DNA from: Breviolum minutum Mf 1.05b.01
Lineage: Eukaryota > Sar > Dinophyceae > Suessiales > Symbiodiniaceae
Assembly: GCA_000507305.1 (NCBI GenBank)
Contig: DF239393.1
Location: 62,001 to 126,000, forward strand
Reading direction: 5' to 3'
DNA: 64,000 nt
Part shown: one piece after another, positions 19,073 to 34,000 of the stretch
How positions within the stretch are numbered: the first letter of the stretch is position 1
Layout of the letters: each line of letters begins with the position of its first letter
Notes under the pieces: generated by a model
Seen by the model: only the letters and a program-made list of their open reading frames with translations
Database searches by the model: none
Told to the model about the DNA's origin: nothing
Translations under genes and position numbers: made by a program

Positions 19073-22000
19073 CTTGGGGGGTCAAGGACTTCATCCTAAG
19101 AGGTGTTGACCTGGACCCACCAAGTCATGTCTTTCCTTCCAGGTCATTGCCCTTAAGAATGATTACCCTCTGGTAAACAAACATAGCTGGCTGGAATATC
19201 CACATGTTCAATAGGAAATGCATCTTCACAGGGTTCATTTTCCATTGCTATGTTAGTTTACCGGAGTGTAAGAGGTCTTTACTTCCAGGTCGTGTTTTTT
19301 CCCGCATCTTCCCACCCTGGACGTGCAATACCTGGACCTTTCCCAGTTTGGGTGCCTTACATGGTTTCCTTTGAAGGGGTATCAATTCACCATCCCCTTA
19401 TTAGGTGTAATTGACGGCACCCCCAACTGAGGTCGAATTTACATTCCGGCATAGAAGGTGAAGTCAAACAAGTCGGGATTTTTCGTGTTGAAATTCAGGT
19501 GGCTAAACCTACCATGCCACCCACACCACCAGGGGCCCACCTGCTGCAGGTTGCGTAAATCCTTCTTGGCCGCGTCCAGGCCGGGTCCACGGACACCATG
19601 ACGCAGGCGTGTTTGAAGACCCTCCAGGAGGAAGGACCACGCCTCCACCGTGGTCAAACAGGCGTAAAACATCGGTTCTTTTTTTGGGAGGGGGCGGGAC
19701 AATAGCGTTCCGGAAGGCTTCAATGTCAGGTATCAAAATAAATCAAAATAAAATAAGTGACAGTCAATGATGATACACCCCCCCGAAGTTTGACAACTCG
19801 CCCTTTGAAAAAAATGATGGTTGGAAAACCACTTTCCTTTTGGGATGGTACATGTTCAGGGTCGAACTGCTAGCAACTTCCAGGGAGTATGACCATGTAC
19901 TTCTAGAAAAACTGATGTGACATCTGGTCAAATTTTTTCCATAATTCCTAAAAACCTGAATTATTTCGGGTATTTTGGGAAGGATTCCCCGGAAAATCCT
20001 AAGGTCCACCATTTTGGGGGTGACCTACAACCGGCGGTTCCACCGGTCGCCCCACACCGGGGCGCGCCTTCTTGCCGTCCCCGGTATCACCCAAGCGGCG
20101 CAGGAGCCACTCGGTGACCAGCTGCCCTTCGGCGTTGCAAGGCGTGGATGTTTGAAAAGGCATGGTGGTGCTTTGGATATTTCATACATGCAAATATATA
20201 TATATATATTTATTTATATCTCTACCTATCTATCTATCTATCTATCTATCNATATATATATTTAGTATATATATTTTTGAAGTCTCCAGCAACACTCTCA
20301 TGGTTGCACATTGGACATTGCCTTTGTGCCATCGTCCCTGGACACTTAAATCTGTTTGACTCCTCCACCGAGCAAAGGTTACGAAGGGTGTCCACCTAGC
20401 AAAGTTTACCAAGCATGTCATTTGACTCCTCCACCGTGCGAAGGTTACGAAGCATGTCAGTCACAGCTTTCCTTGCAGAAATCCATGCGGGCGTAGGCCT
20501 TAGCGGTTTTGGCGCCAGCATCAAGGAGGCCTGCCTCATCCAGCAAGACCGTCAGCGGGTTGAAGAGTTTCTTCCGGGAACTGTCGATCTCCTTCTGCTT
20601 GTATTTGTCATGTTTGAGTTCCCAGGTGAGTTCACCCGTAAAGGCCTTGCGTGGAGGTGGGTCATTCATATCAAACCAGAAGATGACGGCGGGTTCAAAC
20701 TTGGACTTGACCCCTTTTTTGTCCGTGAACTTTCCATCCAACAGTACTACCTCTTCTTGCAAGATCTTCAGGCAATGGGCAGAAGTTTCCATGCTACCAT
20801 TCCCAGCTTCTCCCAGCTTTGGCACAACCTCGGCCCATGTGGAAATGGTGTTCTTGTCTTTCTCAAAATCAACGATTTTCGCCACGTCTTCAAAATCATC
20901 ATCCTTGAATTGCGAGTAGAGCTGGTAGCTGTTGGAAGTTGGAGGATTCACTTCTGCTGCAATCCACTGAATCTTTGACTTGTACCTCACACCTAATCCC
21001 TCTTTCACCACCATCTTTTCGGCCTCTTCGGGATGCTCCTTGGGGTCCTTTTGGCTACGTCTCTTGATCGACAAGTCACCTCCGGAGCCCACCTGGGGCC
21101 AGCGATGCCTCACAATCCAACCTGCCTCGCGAAAGCTCCGTTGCTTCGTATCAAGGAACTCAGCATAGCGGCCAGGGAGTAATTTTAGACTCTCTTTATC
21201 AAACTTAGGCTTCACCTTGCCCTCCTCCTCGATGACCTTCTCAATCTTATCGATGATCATTTTGGCAAAGTCCGTCTCTTTCCCTTGCTCCACGCTGGAA
21301 CAGTTCAAAGTCATCTTGAAGACTGTCATGTAGGGTTCACAGAGCTCAGGGATTTCATCACAGAACTTCTCTGCCTTCATGTGACTCACGTGGTGACGCT
21401 CCTCCATTTGCAGTAACATGTTCTCTTCTGTGCAATTGCCATCTGAAGTGCTGCCAACATTTGACATGCATGCAGCCCATAACACCATGACAAGCGATGC
21501 AAATGTGCTCGCCATGCCGCACAATTCTGCAAGTCTAGCTTGGACCTCACCACATTGCAATATATATATATATATATATACTCTACCCTAAAACTAACAT
21601 AGCTCCTGAAAATAGGCCATCCCAAAAGGATACTAGTAGATCTAGTGTTCCAACCATCCATTTTCAGCGAAAACTTTAGTTTCAGAGAGGGTATATTTGC
21701 TTTAAAAAAACCGATACCTTCCACACCCTTGGCTGGATTCTGATATTTCCTCTAGTTGGGCATGCCCCAACATGGTTGCTGCATCCTTCTCCAACTCTAA
21801 GGTCAGATGAATTACAGCTGTTAAGCCCTGAAAAATGATGGATGCGACTGGAAGACGGACAGTCGCCTTTTCTTTTACAAATGCACCCATTTTTCAGGTG
21901 CATTTTCCTGTATTTTGCGGTGAATTTTCAACCATCTACCAGCTCAGGGATGTTCACATCCCCGAACCCCGCCTTGCTCCGGATCCCGGTCCCAGAACAT

Positions 22001-25000
22001 GTGCCGCAGCAGTAATAAATCAGCCTCCACCACGGAGCGGCCACCTGTAAAGGAGAAAAACGGCCGTTCTTTTTGCCAATCTCTTGACGATGGCGATCTT
22101 TCAAAATCTAAAAAAATGTACCAAAAACAGAGAAACTCTTCTGTTTTTGATAGGATTTTGTACCTTCTACACCTTCTATGACATATGATACTTCTTGAAA
22201 AGCCACTTGCAGTGTGGGTACACCAGTCCTTTTCCCAAGGAAAACTAACACAACGTCATCCACCGACCTGCCGCTGCCGCGGCAATGCGCAGTAAACGCA
22301 CGGCGCGCGCCAGGCGACGGTCGGAGACTTCGAAACGAGGCTCTGCCTGGAGGGAAGATGGGAAGAGCTGATGGGTGAAACCCAAATGAACCACTTGGAT
22401 GTCGCAGGAAGTTAGGATCAATGGGTTCTTTCACCTACTTATAAATGGGATATATCGGGGTTATACTCCACTGATCCTAACCTTTGATCCTAACTTCCTG
22501 GGACATCCAACCAGCAGGATGTATGATTTGAGACTCTAATGGACCCCACCCCCGGCCCCCTTCTAATACTGCCACCCCTCTTCCCTTGAGAGAATTTTGC
22601 CGCGGCACTGGTGGGTTTCATAATCCAACTTGGAAGCCCCTTTGATTCTCATGAATGTATGGGGATGCTGCAGCCATCTTTGACCAGGGGAAGGAACAGA
22701 AACCAAAAGACCAAGATAGAAACTGCTGAATCTTCTTTGGGAATTCCAAGTCTTGCTCTGGCTCGGGTTCAAGATTGTTGTAATTCCCCATATGGCTGGA
22801 TACCCTACCACCCCCCGACCACCAAAAGAATACATTGAATACATACGGTAGGTTCCTGAACATGGGGCCGGCCATAATGGTCTTCCGACTCCAATTTTTC
22901 AGAACCAAGCTGCCAGTTTCAGATTGGAATGCGCCAGCACCCAATAGGAGCCACTAAAGGCTTACCATATTTAACAGTAACTAAGTAACTAGTTGGTGGT
23001 TGCAACCCATTTGAAAAATATTAGTCAAATTGGATCATTTCGCCAGTATTTAGGTAACCACAAGGAATCACAACATGATGTCTTTATAACGTAAGAAAAA
23101 ATCCTTATATCACCTGGAAAGTAGCTGGCGCAACTCTATATTCGTGTATCATGGCCCCTTACTCTTCGCCACCTTTTGGGAGTTGCACCATCTGCTTTCA
23201 CTACTGTGGAAAAACTACTTGGTGCTTTCAACCCATCTGAAAAATATTAGCTAGTCAAATTGGATCATTTCCCCAATTTTCGGATTGAAAAATTCCAAAA
23301 ATATTTGAGTTGCCACCACCCCAGAAAAACCTTATACACCCCCGAAAACTAACATGGAACCTGAAAATGATGGTTTCTAATAGGAATCTCCTCTTCCAGG
23401 GGTTCATTTTCAGGTTCCATGTTAGTTTTCCGGGGCGAAACCCCATACTTTTTGGCATTCTTGCGGGCTCAACGGCTCAACGCCTCCGCCAGAAACTCCC
23501 GAAGGTCTGCAATGACCACCTGAGTTGTTGGGGAATGGCAAGGGTGCCATCAAAGGTGAGGCACCGGATGAACCCCCCGGGATTCACCCCATGTTCGGCA
23601 CGGTCCGGTGGTGTCTTGCTTACCGTTAACATTTTTAATCTGGCAAAATGGGGGGGGGGGATGATGTTGTAGTTTTATTCGGATGTTATTGTATTACTGT
23701 AGATACAATAATATAACCACCTTGTAATAATGGGGGGGGCCTGATGCTGTTTTTAGCCTTTGGATGGGACTTTTTTTTCTGGCAAATTGGTCTGCCACAA
23801 GTACAGGAAATGAGTGGTTCATAACTAACATAGCGGGCTGTCGGCTGTAACATCTTCAAGCCATGGCGGAGTTCTTCTGCCATCTTGGTTTCCTATAGAG
23901 TATACAGTATTTTGACTGGGTCTTACGATCGCAAGATCGTCTTGCGGCCAATATGACTGAAGTGAAAATAACTGGGGTCATAAACTCATGACTTATAAGC
24001 CTGAGAATAAAACAACAACCTCTTCAAAAATGCCCTCAAAAAACTGGTTGGTGGTTTTAACCCATCTAAAAAATATTCGTCAAATTGGACATCTTCCCCA
24101 ATATTTGAGTTGCCACCACCTCAATGAGTTTTTAAAAAAGACAGCCCCGCATAAATAAGGGTCAATCCAGCCACCTGCCAACCAACATGTATCACTTGTT
24201 TCTGCCAAACAAAAAAACATCCAACCATCAATCAACCTAGAAAAAAAAACTTGCGTCTTGTACTACCCCCCCAAAAAAAAACTCTTCAAAAATGTTCCCT
24301 CCAAAAAAAGTAATTTAAAAATCAAAGCTGCAAACCCTGCGAACCTTCGATGTTTGTCCCTCGCTGCTTTTCGGCAAAGGCACTAACAACTCTTCAGGAA
24401 AATCCACCTCTTTGGCGCGCTGTTGTAGTTCCCAGGAGTCCTGCAGGACGGATCTCGGCAGGTTCCAAAATTTTCGAAGTTTGTGTCCCATTTGGAAAGT
24501 TCGGAATATATACACCGGGCAAAACTAACATAGAATAGAACCTGCGCTAGTGATAACGCTTACTTTACATAGAACGTCTGTAGGTAAAAGTTACTGGGGA
24601 AAGTATGAAATGGCCACAAATCCAGTAGCCTGAAAACATAGAACAAATCCAGCAATTTTTCATCTCTGGAAACTTCCATGATTGCGATGCACAGGAAGAA
24701 AACATCAATAAATCTGACAGTAACAAACAAACATAGAACTTTCCACATTTGAGGAAGGGGAAATGTGCCACATTGTGCCACATAGCCTAGTGAAACATAG
24801 AACCTATCTCAGTGATATTGCCCATTTTACATGGAACGTGTGTGGGAAAATTTGCTGGGGAAAGTATGAAATGGCCCAATCATGCACGGACCTGAAAACA
24901 TAGAACACAACCAGCAATTTCCTAAGACCACAAACTTCCATGAATGCTATACACAAGAAGAAAACATCAATAAATCAGGTGGCGACAAATAAACATAGAA

Positions 25001-28000
25001 TTTTCAACCAAAACGGAAGGGTAAATGCGCCAGTTACGTTGGTCTATCATAGAACTTTGACAACTAGAAGTTCACAATTGCTATGTTTCATCAAAGTCCC
25101 CAAGCGTAGTAAGTTATCACATCACCGTGGCCCGACGTGCGGAACCCTAGAGTAGAAAGGAAATCTCGGCGGAAATAGGAAAAATGTTTTTGTGGGGTTC
25201 TATGTTTGTTAGCAAGGCTGAAAATATTACGCACACACACACACCGTATTTCAAAAAGATTCGTTTGTGGAGTTCCCCCCTTTGTGGGACCCAAAAACAT
25301 AAGATTTCGACATGGTTTTAAAAGGAATTTGAAGAAGGACTTGATCTTCGCTATTTTTCGTTTTATTGTGTCAAAAATTCAGGTGTACGTCAGCCCCTGG
25401 AAACCATTGAAAGTNNNNNNNNNNNNNNNNNNNNNNNNNNNNNNNNNNNNNNNNNNNNNNNNNNNNNNNNNNNNNNNNNNNNNNNNNNNNNNNNNNNNNN
25501 NNNNNNNNNNNNNNNNNNNNNNNNNNNNNNNNNNNNNNNNNNNNNNNNNNNNNNNNNNNNNNNNNNNNNNNNNNNNNNNNNNNNNNNNNNNNNNNNNNNN
25601 NNNNNNNNNNNNNNNNNNNNNNNNNNNNNNNNNNNNNNNNNNNNNNNNNNNNNNNNNNNNNNNNNNNNNNNNNNNNNNNNNNNNNNNNNNNNNNNNNNNN
25701 NNNNNNNNNNNNNNNNNNNNNNNNNNNNNNNNNNNNNNNNNNNNNNNNNNNNNNNNNNNNNNNNNNNNNNNNNNNNNNNNNNNNNNNNNNNNNNNNNNNN
25801 NNNNNNNNNNNNNNNNNNNNNNNNNNNNNNNNNNNNNNNNNNNNNNNNNNNNNNNNNNNNNNNNNNNNNNNNNNNNNNNAATAAGAACTTGATCTTCGCT
25901 ATTTTTTCGTTTTATTGTGTCAAAATTTGAGGTGTACATCAGCCCCTGGAAACCATTAAAAAAATCTTGGCCACTTCGTGGGTTCTATGTTTGTTAGTCA
26001 GGCCTAGAACATTCCACAGCACCATATTTCAAAAAGATTTGTTTTCGCCAGCAACAACATGAGTGGTACAAACAAGTTCCAAGGAGAACTGCAAAACATA
26101 GAAAACTAAAACGCGGAAATTACATCCGGTCGCGTAAACAATGACATAAAATAAGAATTTCATTATTGGGGGGATCAGGTCTCAACCCAACAGCAATGAT
26201 GACAAACAAACATGGAATTTTCATTTTTTTGAAGTAGGCCCGTAGACCCCATTCTGGATTCTTTTTTTGAAGGGTTTGAACATCAAGGATTATCTACTGA
26301 ACATGTTTTTATCACATATGCGGTCCATTTTACATAGAACAACAGGATCATTTTGGGAGTTTCATAAACATAGCTCAGAAAAAATATTTATTTTTTTTTC
26401 GGGGACACGTTAAACTTGCCGGGAGTACATATGGTTATATATGTATGGTTATATATGTATGGTTATATATACCTCCCCCAAAACGAACAGCTCGCACCTG
26501 TAAGGTGCAAGCTGGGCACCTTACAAGGAAGGACCCCTCATCTTCCAATTTTATCCAATGTTCAGGTGTCATGTTAGTTTCTAGGAGAAACTAACCTGCA
26601 GTACATACCCAGATTCGCTCCAGTAAATACAATTTCCCAATGTTTAACGAATGGAACCTGAAACTGGATGCTGCATGTTTAAGATCAGAATCCCGAAGTT
26701 TAACGCTGATTTTTGGAGGTGAATCATTCGTGAAAAACTTTGAGAAAAAAATGATTATCCATAAACCCCTTACCTAAAATAAAAACCGTGTAGCTTCCTA
26801 AACCCCTTATCTTATGAACTAAAATCTTCTATAATCTACAATCTAGACATATTTATATATATATATATACAATTATGAATCTTTACCCCTTCGTCTCTTC
26901 CCGATTTATACACCGTATTTTTTTCCCCTACGAAAAACCCACGTAGTTCCCCCTGGTGCCATCATTCCTCAATGGACAGCAAGGTGCCATTCATCCCAGC
27001 ATTTGGAGACTTGACCTCCTGCATACCCAACCAAGGGGGCCAAGGTGCAACCCACCAACCGTGGCCGGAAACAGATGTCACATCACATCACCCAAAGCCC
27101 ATCATATTTTGGGGGGTTGGCCCCTTCCCAGGATGCCAGTGACCACGAGGATTTTTTTCCCATTTTTAGCAGGGAATCCCTATAAACCTTCATTTGCCAC
27201 TGTTACTGGGAAGGGGCCACACCCAAATCATATTGTTGTCCATAAATGGTAATATGCAAAAAAAACAAACAGTAATTTTTTGGTCCATGTTGAAAAACAG
27301 TGAACTACACCACTCCGACGGGACGCACCAGGAAAAACAAAAAACTCCATTTAGGGAACAGAGTTGTATATGAAATTTCCTTGAAATTTTCCCATAGATC
27401 CACCATGTTCTCATTTCCTCTCTGTTCAGCGTCATCTTCAAAAAGTCCGGCACGGACCTGACATGGATGATTGCAGTAAAAAAAGGCCATGTCCTCAGAT
27501 CTTGGGATTTTTTTGAGCATAGGGAAAATCGTGACTACCGTGGTACCCTTGAAAAGGTACCCTTAATAATCAACCCCATATATTTATGCACCCCATATCC
27601 CCTTTGCCCTATGATTTTGGCAGACTTCATGGTTTTTTAGTCACAGAAAGTGCTTGGGATGCCTATTATGAAACCACGCGCCTTTGTCGGATGTTTCAGC
27701 ATAAAATGACCACTTGTAGGTTGCAACCATTTATTCTCTTATTTGGGTCAGATCTTGGTAACCTTACGACTGACCTTTGTGGGGTCAGCAATGGTGGGTT
27801 TTTCCGGCACTACTGTGCCCCTTGACATTGCTACTGTTGATGGTTCAGAAATCCGGGGAGAAAACCACCTGGGACTCAGACGTAGAAAACCCGTCGTAAA
27901 TACTACAATAAACTAGCAACCTCAACTGGTGCAGGATTTCTTCCATCAACAGTATGACTCATCCCAGGAGCTAATCATGCAGCACGAACACCAACACCCA

Positions 28001-31000
28001 TCATCACCAGCGCCTACGAGAGATGCGCGACACGTGACGGCGCAATAAGAAGCGGTCGTACAAGGCGTCCAGTTCATCGCTGTCCTTGAAAGAGGGCTGG
28101 CGGCCGAAAACAGAACATAACAAAACGCCCACCCAAAAATGATTTGGAAAATCATCTTCATCCTTAATTGATAATTTGGGCGGGATCAACTGCTGTAAGT
28201 GGACGCAACTCAAATCCTCATCATCATACAGAAGATGATGAACCACTTATGATAGATCTATATATATATATATAACTTTCTACTTGCACACACTATTGTG
28301 TAAGATATGCAAATCCTACATACTGTATAATCTGTATAAAAAAAATGTGTACTTTTTATAACCCATCTTCCTGCATGTTCACTGGTGCACATCCACCCCC
28401 AACCAACACAACCTACCCCCCCCAAGCCCCCGTCTCCGGCAACTCGTTGGAAGCCGCCACGGCGCACCACAACGGCACCCGCAAGCGCTGCTCACCGTTG
28501 TCGAAGCGGCGTTCGTTGAGGATCACAAGGAGCGAGTTCAAAATGGAGGAATTGGCCTGGCGATTGGGTGGCAAATGATGGATGATCTTTACTGAAAATG
28601 ATAGTATGTATCATGTTATATATATATATATACATTTTTTCATTTCTGAGGGAAAACAGATGTATCTTATTATTCCTCATCACATTGGTGCATTTTATCT
28701 CTGAAAATGATTGAGGTGATTGGCAATGATTGAGACATGAAGCTGATGATGTTTGAGAAATTTTATTTCTGGAAAAGCTGGCCTTGCAAAATCTTTCTGA
28801 CTCTGGGGGTCTGGTCTGATGTATGAAAAAAATCCGGCAGTACTGGTGGTTCCCCCTTTTCACTCTTGCACAAATTGATGCAAATCCAAATCGTTCTAGT
28901 AAATTAAGTGCCTTAAATCATTAACGACCAGTTGGTCCCTTAGTCAGGTCGGCAATTCAGCCCTAGTTCGGTATACCTGTGATGAGTTAAGTGAGTTGGC
29001 TATACGCGTGGCATTAGTATCTGTGTACAGTCTTTTCTATTCCATGGGAACCCACAACCTTCATGTTTAAGGGTTAAGAAAGTTAAGACCTATATTTTGA
29101 GGCCATAAAACCCTTCATTTTTCATGGGGTTTTAGGGTGAAAAGGTTCATTAGAATTCAAATTCATAAGGCCCCTATTGAAGCCATTTTGGGAGGATTCC
29201 GCTATTAGAAATCATCTTTTCTTGGACTTGCTTGTTCGATGCATATTCTCCCAAATTGGTGATTTAAAATGGTGATTTACTTTGAAACAAATCACCTTAA
29301 ACAAATCCAAGCTGTTTTATTACAAAAGCCACCAGAGTAACTACTTTGTATACCTGTACCAACAGGATTTACAAACAGGTATAAATCCACCTTGGAGAAA
29401 AAAAAAACATATAAAAAACTATGGTAAAAAAATCACCCATAGTACACCCTGGAAATTTAACATAGCCCCTGAAAATGTACCATTCCAAAAGGAAAGTAGT
29501 CTTCCAACCATCTTTTTTTCAGGGGCGAGCTGTTAAACTTCGGGGGTGTGGTATTTTCTCATTTTCACCCAGGCTTTATTGGTCGTTCTCAATTAGGTCA
29601 CAGTTCCGTCACCATGGACGTGGCACCTTAAAGATCTCATCGATGAAGGCCACGTCGCACTCCGGCAGGTAGCCTTTCGTCTTCCGTCGCAGCTCGTCCT
29701 GGGGAAAATTCGACATTTCTTTTGGTATCACCATTTTGCCGGCAATCAATACAAGCATTCTTCTATATATATGTATTATATATATGTAAATAAATATAGA
29801 TATCCTATATAAAATCTGTAAATAAATAGCAGTATAGCCCGAATTCATAGGTGAAATGAAAGGCATTATGACCACAAGGGCTTTATTTTTCCAGTTATGA
29901 GTCGAAACTTCAACAACAGGAATTTCGCGCGCATGTCCTCCTCCAGCGCATGCAGTGACAGTGGCCCAAAGAGCTCTTCGGGCACCGTGAACCTGTCGAC
30001 TCTGTGGAGCTTCCACCGGGCCATATTAGGAAACTTACCCATGCTGCTTGGATGTCCCAGGAAGTTGTGGTAAATGGTTAATGGGTTATTTCACCTACTT
30101 ATAAATAAGGTATATTGGGGTTGATTATAACCCAGTGATCCTAACATTTGACCCGAACTTTCTGGGACATCCAAGTAGGATCCATGGGACGAACGGTATA
30201 TTTGCCTACATGCATGCCATAAATTTTAGCCGTTCATGTTGGTAAATATACCGTTCGCCCCATGGATCCTATGGGATAGACATATATTATATATACCTGG
30301 AAGCCGGACGACCATGGTTTTGGTTGGAAAGGGCATTGTTTTGGAGGGTTTGAGCCTCAAAAGAGAGGACAAAAAGGTTCCAGGTATACATATATACATA
30401 TGATAGATAGTAAGTATAGGTCTTCGCTTTTTTGGCACTAGCAAATACTCTACGTCCGAATAAGAGTTCCCCCGAGAAAAAAAAAAAAAGAAAAAAAAAA
30501 CGACACTACTGGCTTTCGATGATGATGATGATGATGATGATGATGATCATGATCATGATCATGATCATGATCATGATCATGATGATGACGATGACGAGGA
30601 TGATGAAGATGATGATATTGTTAGTGTATCTTGAAATATCTGAGTGATAGGAATACCTGCTCCCACCCCACCATCCGCCTAGTCAACAAGCGTTCAAAGT
30701 AAGAACCTTCACAGACCTGGCCAAGGTCTGTAGGCATGATCAGCCAAAAAAAAGGCGTGACATCTACCTCATGTGAAGCCAAATAATACCGGGGCACAAA
30801 GCTGACCTACTCGTCATCTTGGGACCTAAGTTTTGAGAAGATCTTGGAAATCATCCCAGATATTTGATGGTGAGTTGCCCCAAGTTTGGGGGAAGCTCGA
30901 TCTAATACAACCCAAACTGCCCAAGAAAAATAAACCGAATCAGCTTTTATGTGTTTTTTTAACTCAGAAAAGTGGACAACGGCAATTACAGCCATCTATG

Positions 31001-34000
31001 GAATATTTACCTACGTGAAGCCCTTGCCATGTAGGTATTTCATTCAAAGTAACATAGATCTTATGAATCTTTTGGGGTCAATGTTGGTTTGAAAAAAATG
31101 CCAGAAAAGTTGGATGGATTTTTTAGTGATGTTCTCGTTGGTGGTTGAACCACCCCCTTTGAAGAATATGATCGTCAAAACAGGGCGATTTCCCCAACTA
31201 GGGGTGAAAATAAACAATAATTTGAGTTGCCACCACCCAGTGATGGTTGAAACGAATCACTACTTCACCAATGCTTCCAAAACATGGCAGTCCGGGAGTC
31301 CGTGAATTTTTCCCAAAAACCGAGGCTTTTTCTCGCTGCCAAACCAAGTACCAAGTTGCCCACCGACCCGTTTTGTTTAAGTCAAGGTGGTAACTTCATC
31401 TGATACCACTTCATCTGTAACGACATATATAAATATCTATATTTATATACATTAGAGTATATATAAATTAAATATCTATATATGTGTATATACGGTGTAG
31501 ATATGTAATATAGATAGATATACCGCGTGTATATATATATATATTATAAACATCTCTATTTCTGTGTGAAATATTCACGGTTTACGCCGCCGCACCATTT
31601 TTGTTCTCCTTCCCATCCCATGCTTTCAGACCGCGTTTGGCCATGAGTCCCGCCGCTTCGGTGCAGTTTTCGCACCACGACTTGACGTCTTGGTTGAACA
31701 CTCCAACCAGATGCGTTTTCCAGTTTTTTGAAGCAAAGTTTCATTGAAAACTTCATCTATGACGCTATTCCCAAGTCGGCTTTTGATGGAAAATGTGTTG
31801 AGCTTCAAGTGGTTTATATAGCTCCCCCCAATGGCCCCAAATGTCATGGTGCTTTATATAGATACGCCCCAGCTCCATAGGTTGAAATCTTGCCGGTGGA
31901 AACTCCAAGATTTTGTTGGAAAACGCGTTGCGTAAAGATCACAAGTTCACCGAAATGTGTGTGGCCAGATTGGTGACGAAGATATCCCATCCCCAGGATA
32001 AGCCATCCATCTTGTCCAAGAATTCACGAACTCGTCTCAAACAAATCTCCTTAGGTGAAGAGCTGTTGATGTCATGTTCCCCTGTTGCCAGGTAGCTCTG
32101 GTCAGGATAACCTTCGAAAGGGGCACCACTCAGCTCCTTCCAGAACCCTCTGAAAAAGCTGAACCGCCATGTTGATTTTGGGGCCCCCATAAAAGGTAAA
32201 AAATGGTACCTCAAAGCTACCAAACCCTGCTATTGACACACCTTTTGTTGGGTGGGAAGTGCCTGATGGACTAAGAAATCATTCAGGTAAACGACAGGCA
32301 ACTTGGACCTTTTGAAGTTGGGAGATGGTGGACGTCATTTGCCTCCAAACCTTATGGAACTTCAAAAATTCAACGTGCAAGGAAGGAATATATTACAGTA
32401 TTTATATGTATAAAAAGCTTTCACTGCCACATGTTCTGCTTCCAGGTGTTATTCAACTGGAGGATTGTAAATTATATACAAGGAATCAACCTCAAAACGG
32501 ATGCCATCACAAACCAGTATCATGCACATACTGTCAAGTCAAAACATAGGTATATAATCAAAAGAATGTGTTTATTCCTTACTAATTCCCTATGCAACCT
32601 ACCTTTTACAATCTCCACCCATCCAAATGTTCAAATCTGCATCTTTCCAAGGTGGTCAAATAATAAAATACATCTTATTATCCATCTCCACACCTGGCCA
32701 CATTGAAAACCACAAAAACACCATGATTTTGGCCCTTTTTTTCCCCAATGGTCCGAGGTGCATTGGGCAAATCATTATGCCCATAGCCTTCTAACCATAA
32801 AGGTTCCACAGGATTCTTACATGCTTCATGGATCGCCAAACCATTTCCCAATGGGACGATGTCATCCTCCGTACCGTGCATCACCAACACGGGACATTGA
32901 ACCTGGGAGCTCCAAGATCACCGGTTGATATGGTGACTATCCCATGAGAATACAGGGTTTCTCCTACATGTCAGGTGGTTGGCCTTGGGATTTCTGTACC
33001 ATCAACAGATGGACCTGAAAATGGATGGTTGGAAGACGATCGTTTCCTTTTTGGGAAGGGCATCTTTTCAGTTGCAACTCTGTTAGTTTCAGGGAGCGTA
33101 CATCCCCTGCAAGTGTTTACTATGGATCGCAAAAAATATGAATGGTTTTCCAACAAGGATTCTGCCCAGGGTGTCATTTCAAGTTCCACCGTTGGTTTTT
33201 GAAAACCCAATGACGAAATTCCTCTCGCTTGTATTTCCCTCGTGGCCAATTTGAACCATCAATGCGCCTGGTCCATCTTTTCGTAGTTGCGAAACAGATC
33301 CATGCGGTAGCCCAGCCAACCTCGGAAAGCTCCGAGACTGCCAGCGAAATGGAGCAGGTCGGCTTGCTGAGAAGGGAACAAAGATTCAAATATATCATAG
33401 TACATATGAGCATTTGCGTATTTATATGTACACCATCTAAAGGTATGAATGGAAATATAAGTATATGTATATACATATATACATATACATGAATAAAGCT
33501 ACGTATATCTACATATCAATCAGTAGCACCAACATGAGTACTTTGAAGTCCCGAGCACTTCGTAAGTAGATAGTATGTGGGGTTATAGCCCTTACGTTGG
33601 AAACTTATAACTTATAAATAACAACTTCTTGCAAATATGACCCTAGTTCCTATCTGAGTCTACTTACTAAATGCCGTGGACTTTTTAGGAGGTGGTTTTT
33701 GTTCAACCAAAATCCACAGAATCTTCTCCTAGCAATCCGAACAGAGAGATGAGTTCGATATTTTGCGAAAGTTGGACCATCAGACAGATGAGAAAGATCC
33801 CAAGAAAGTCCAAAAGCAAACAAACCAACAAACAAGCACTCCAACCTACCACATCTAACATGCTTTGAATAACTCCAAGTGAAATTTCTTCTAAAGAGTC
33901 AGTCTCTAAACTCTCCAGCAAGATTCCTGACCACCCATCCCAACCAAACCCTCACAAAGCAAAAATCCCACCATGGATATGTTCCACTATCTCTATACTT

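Noticed and set aside
25206..25939. Open frames of 186-228 codons consisting mostly of X
   Set aside because: They run through the assembly gap and have no real sequence support.
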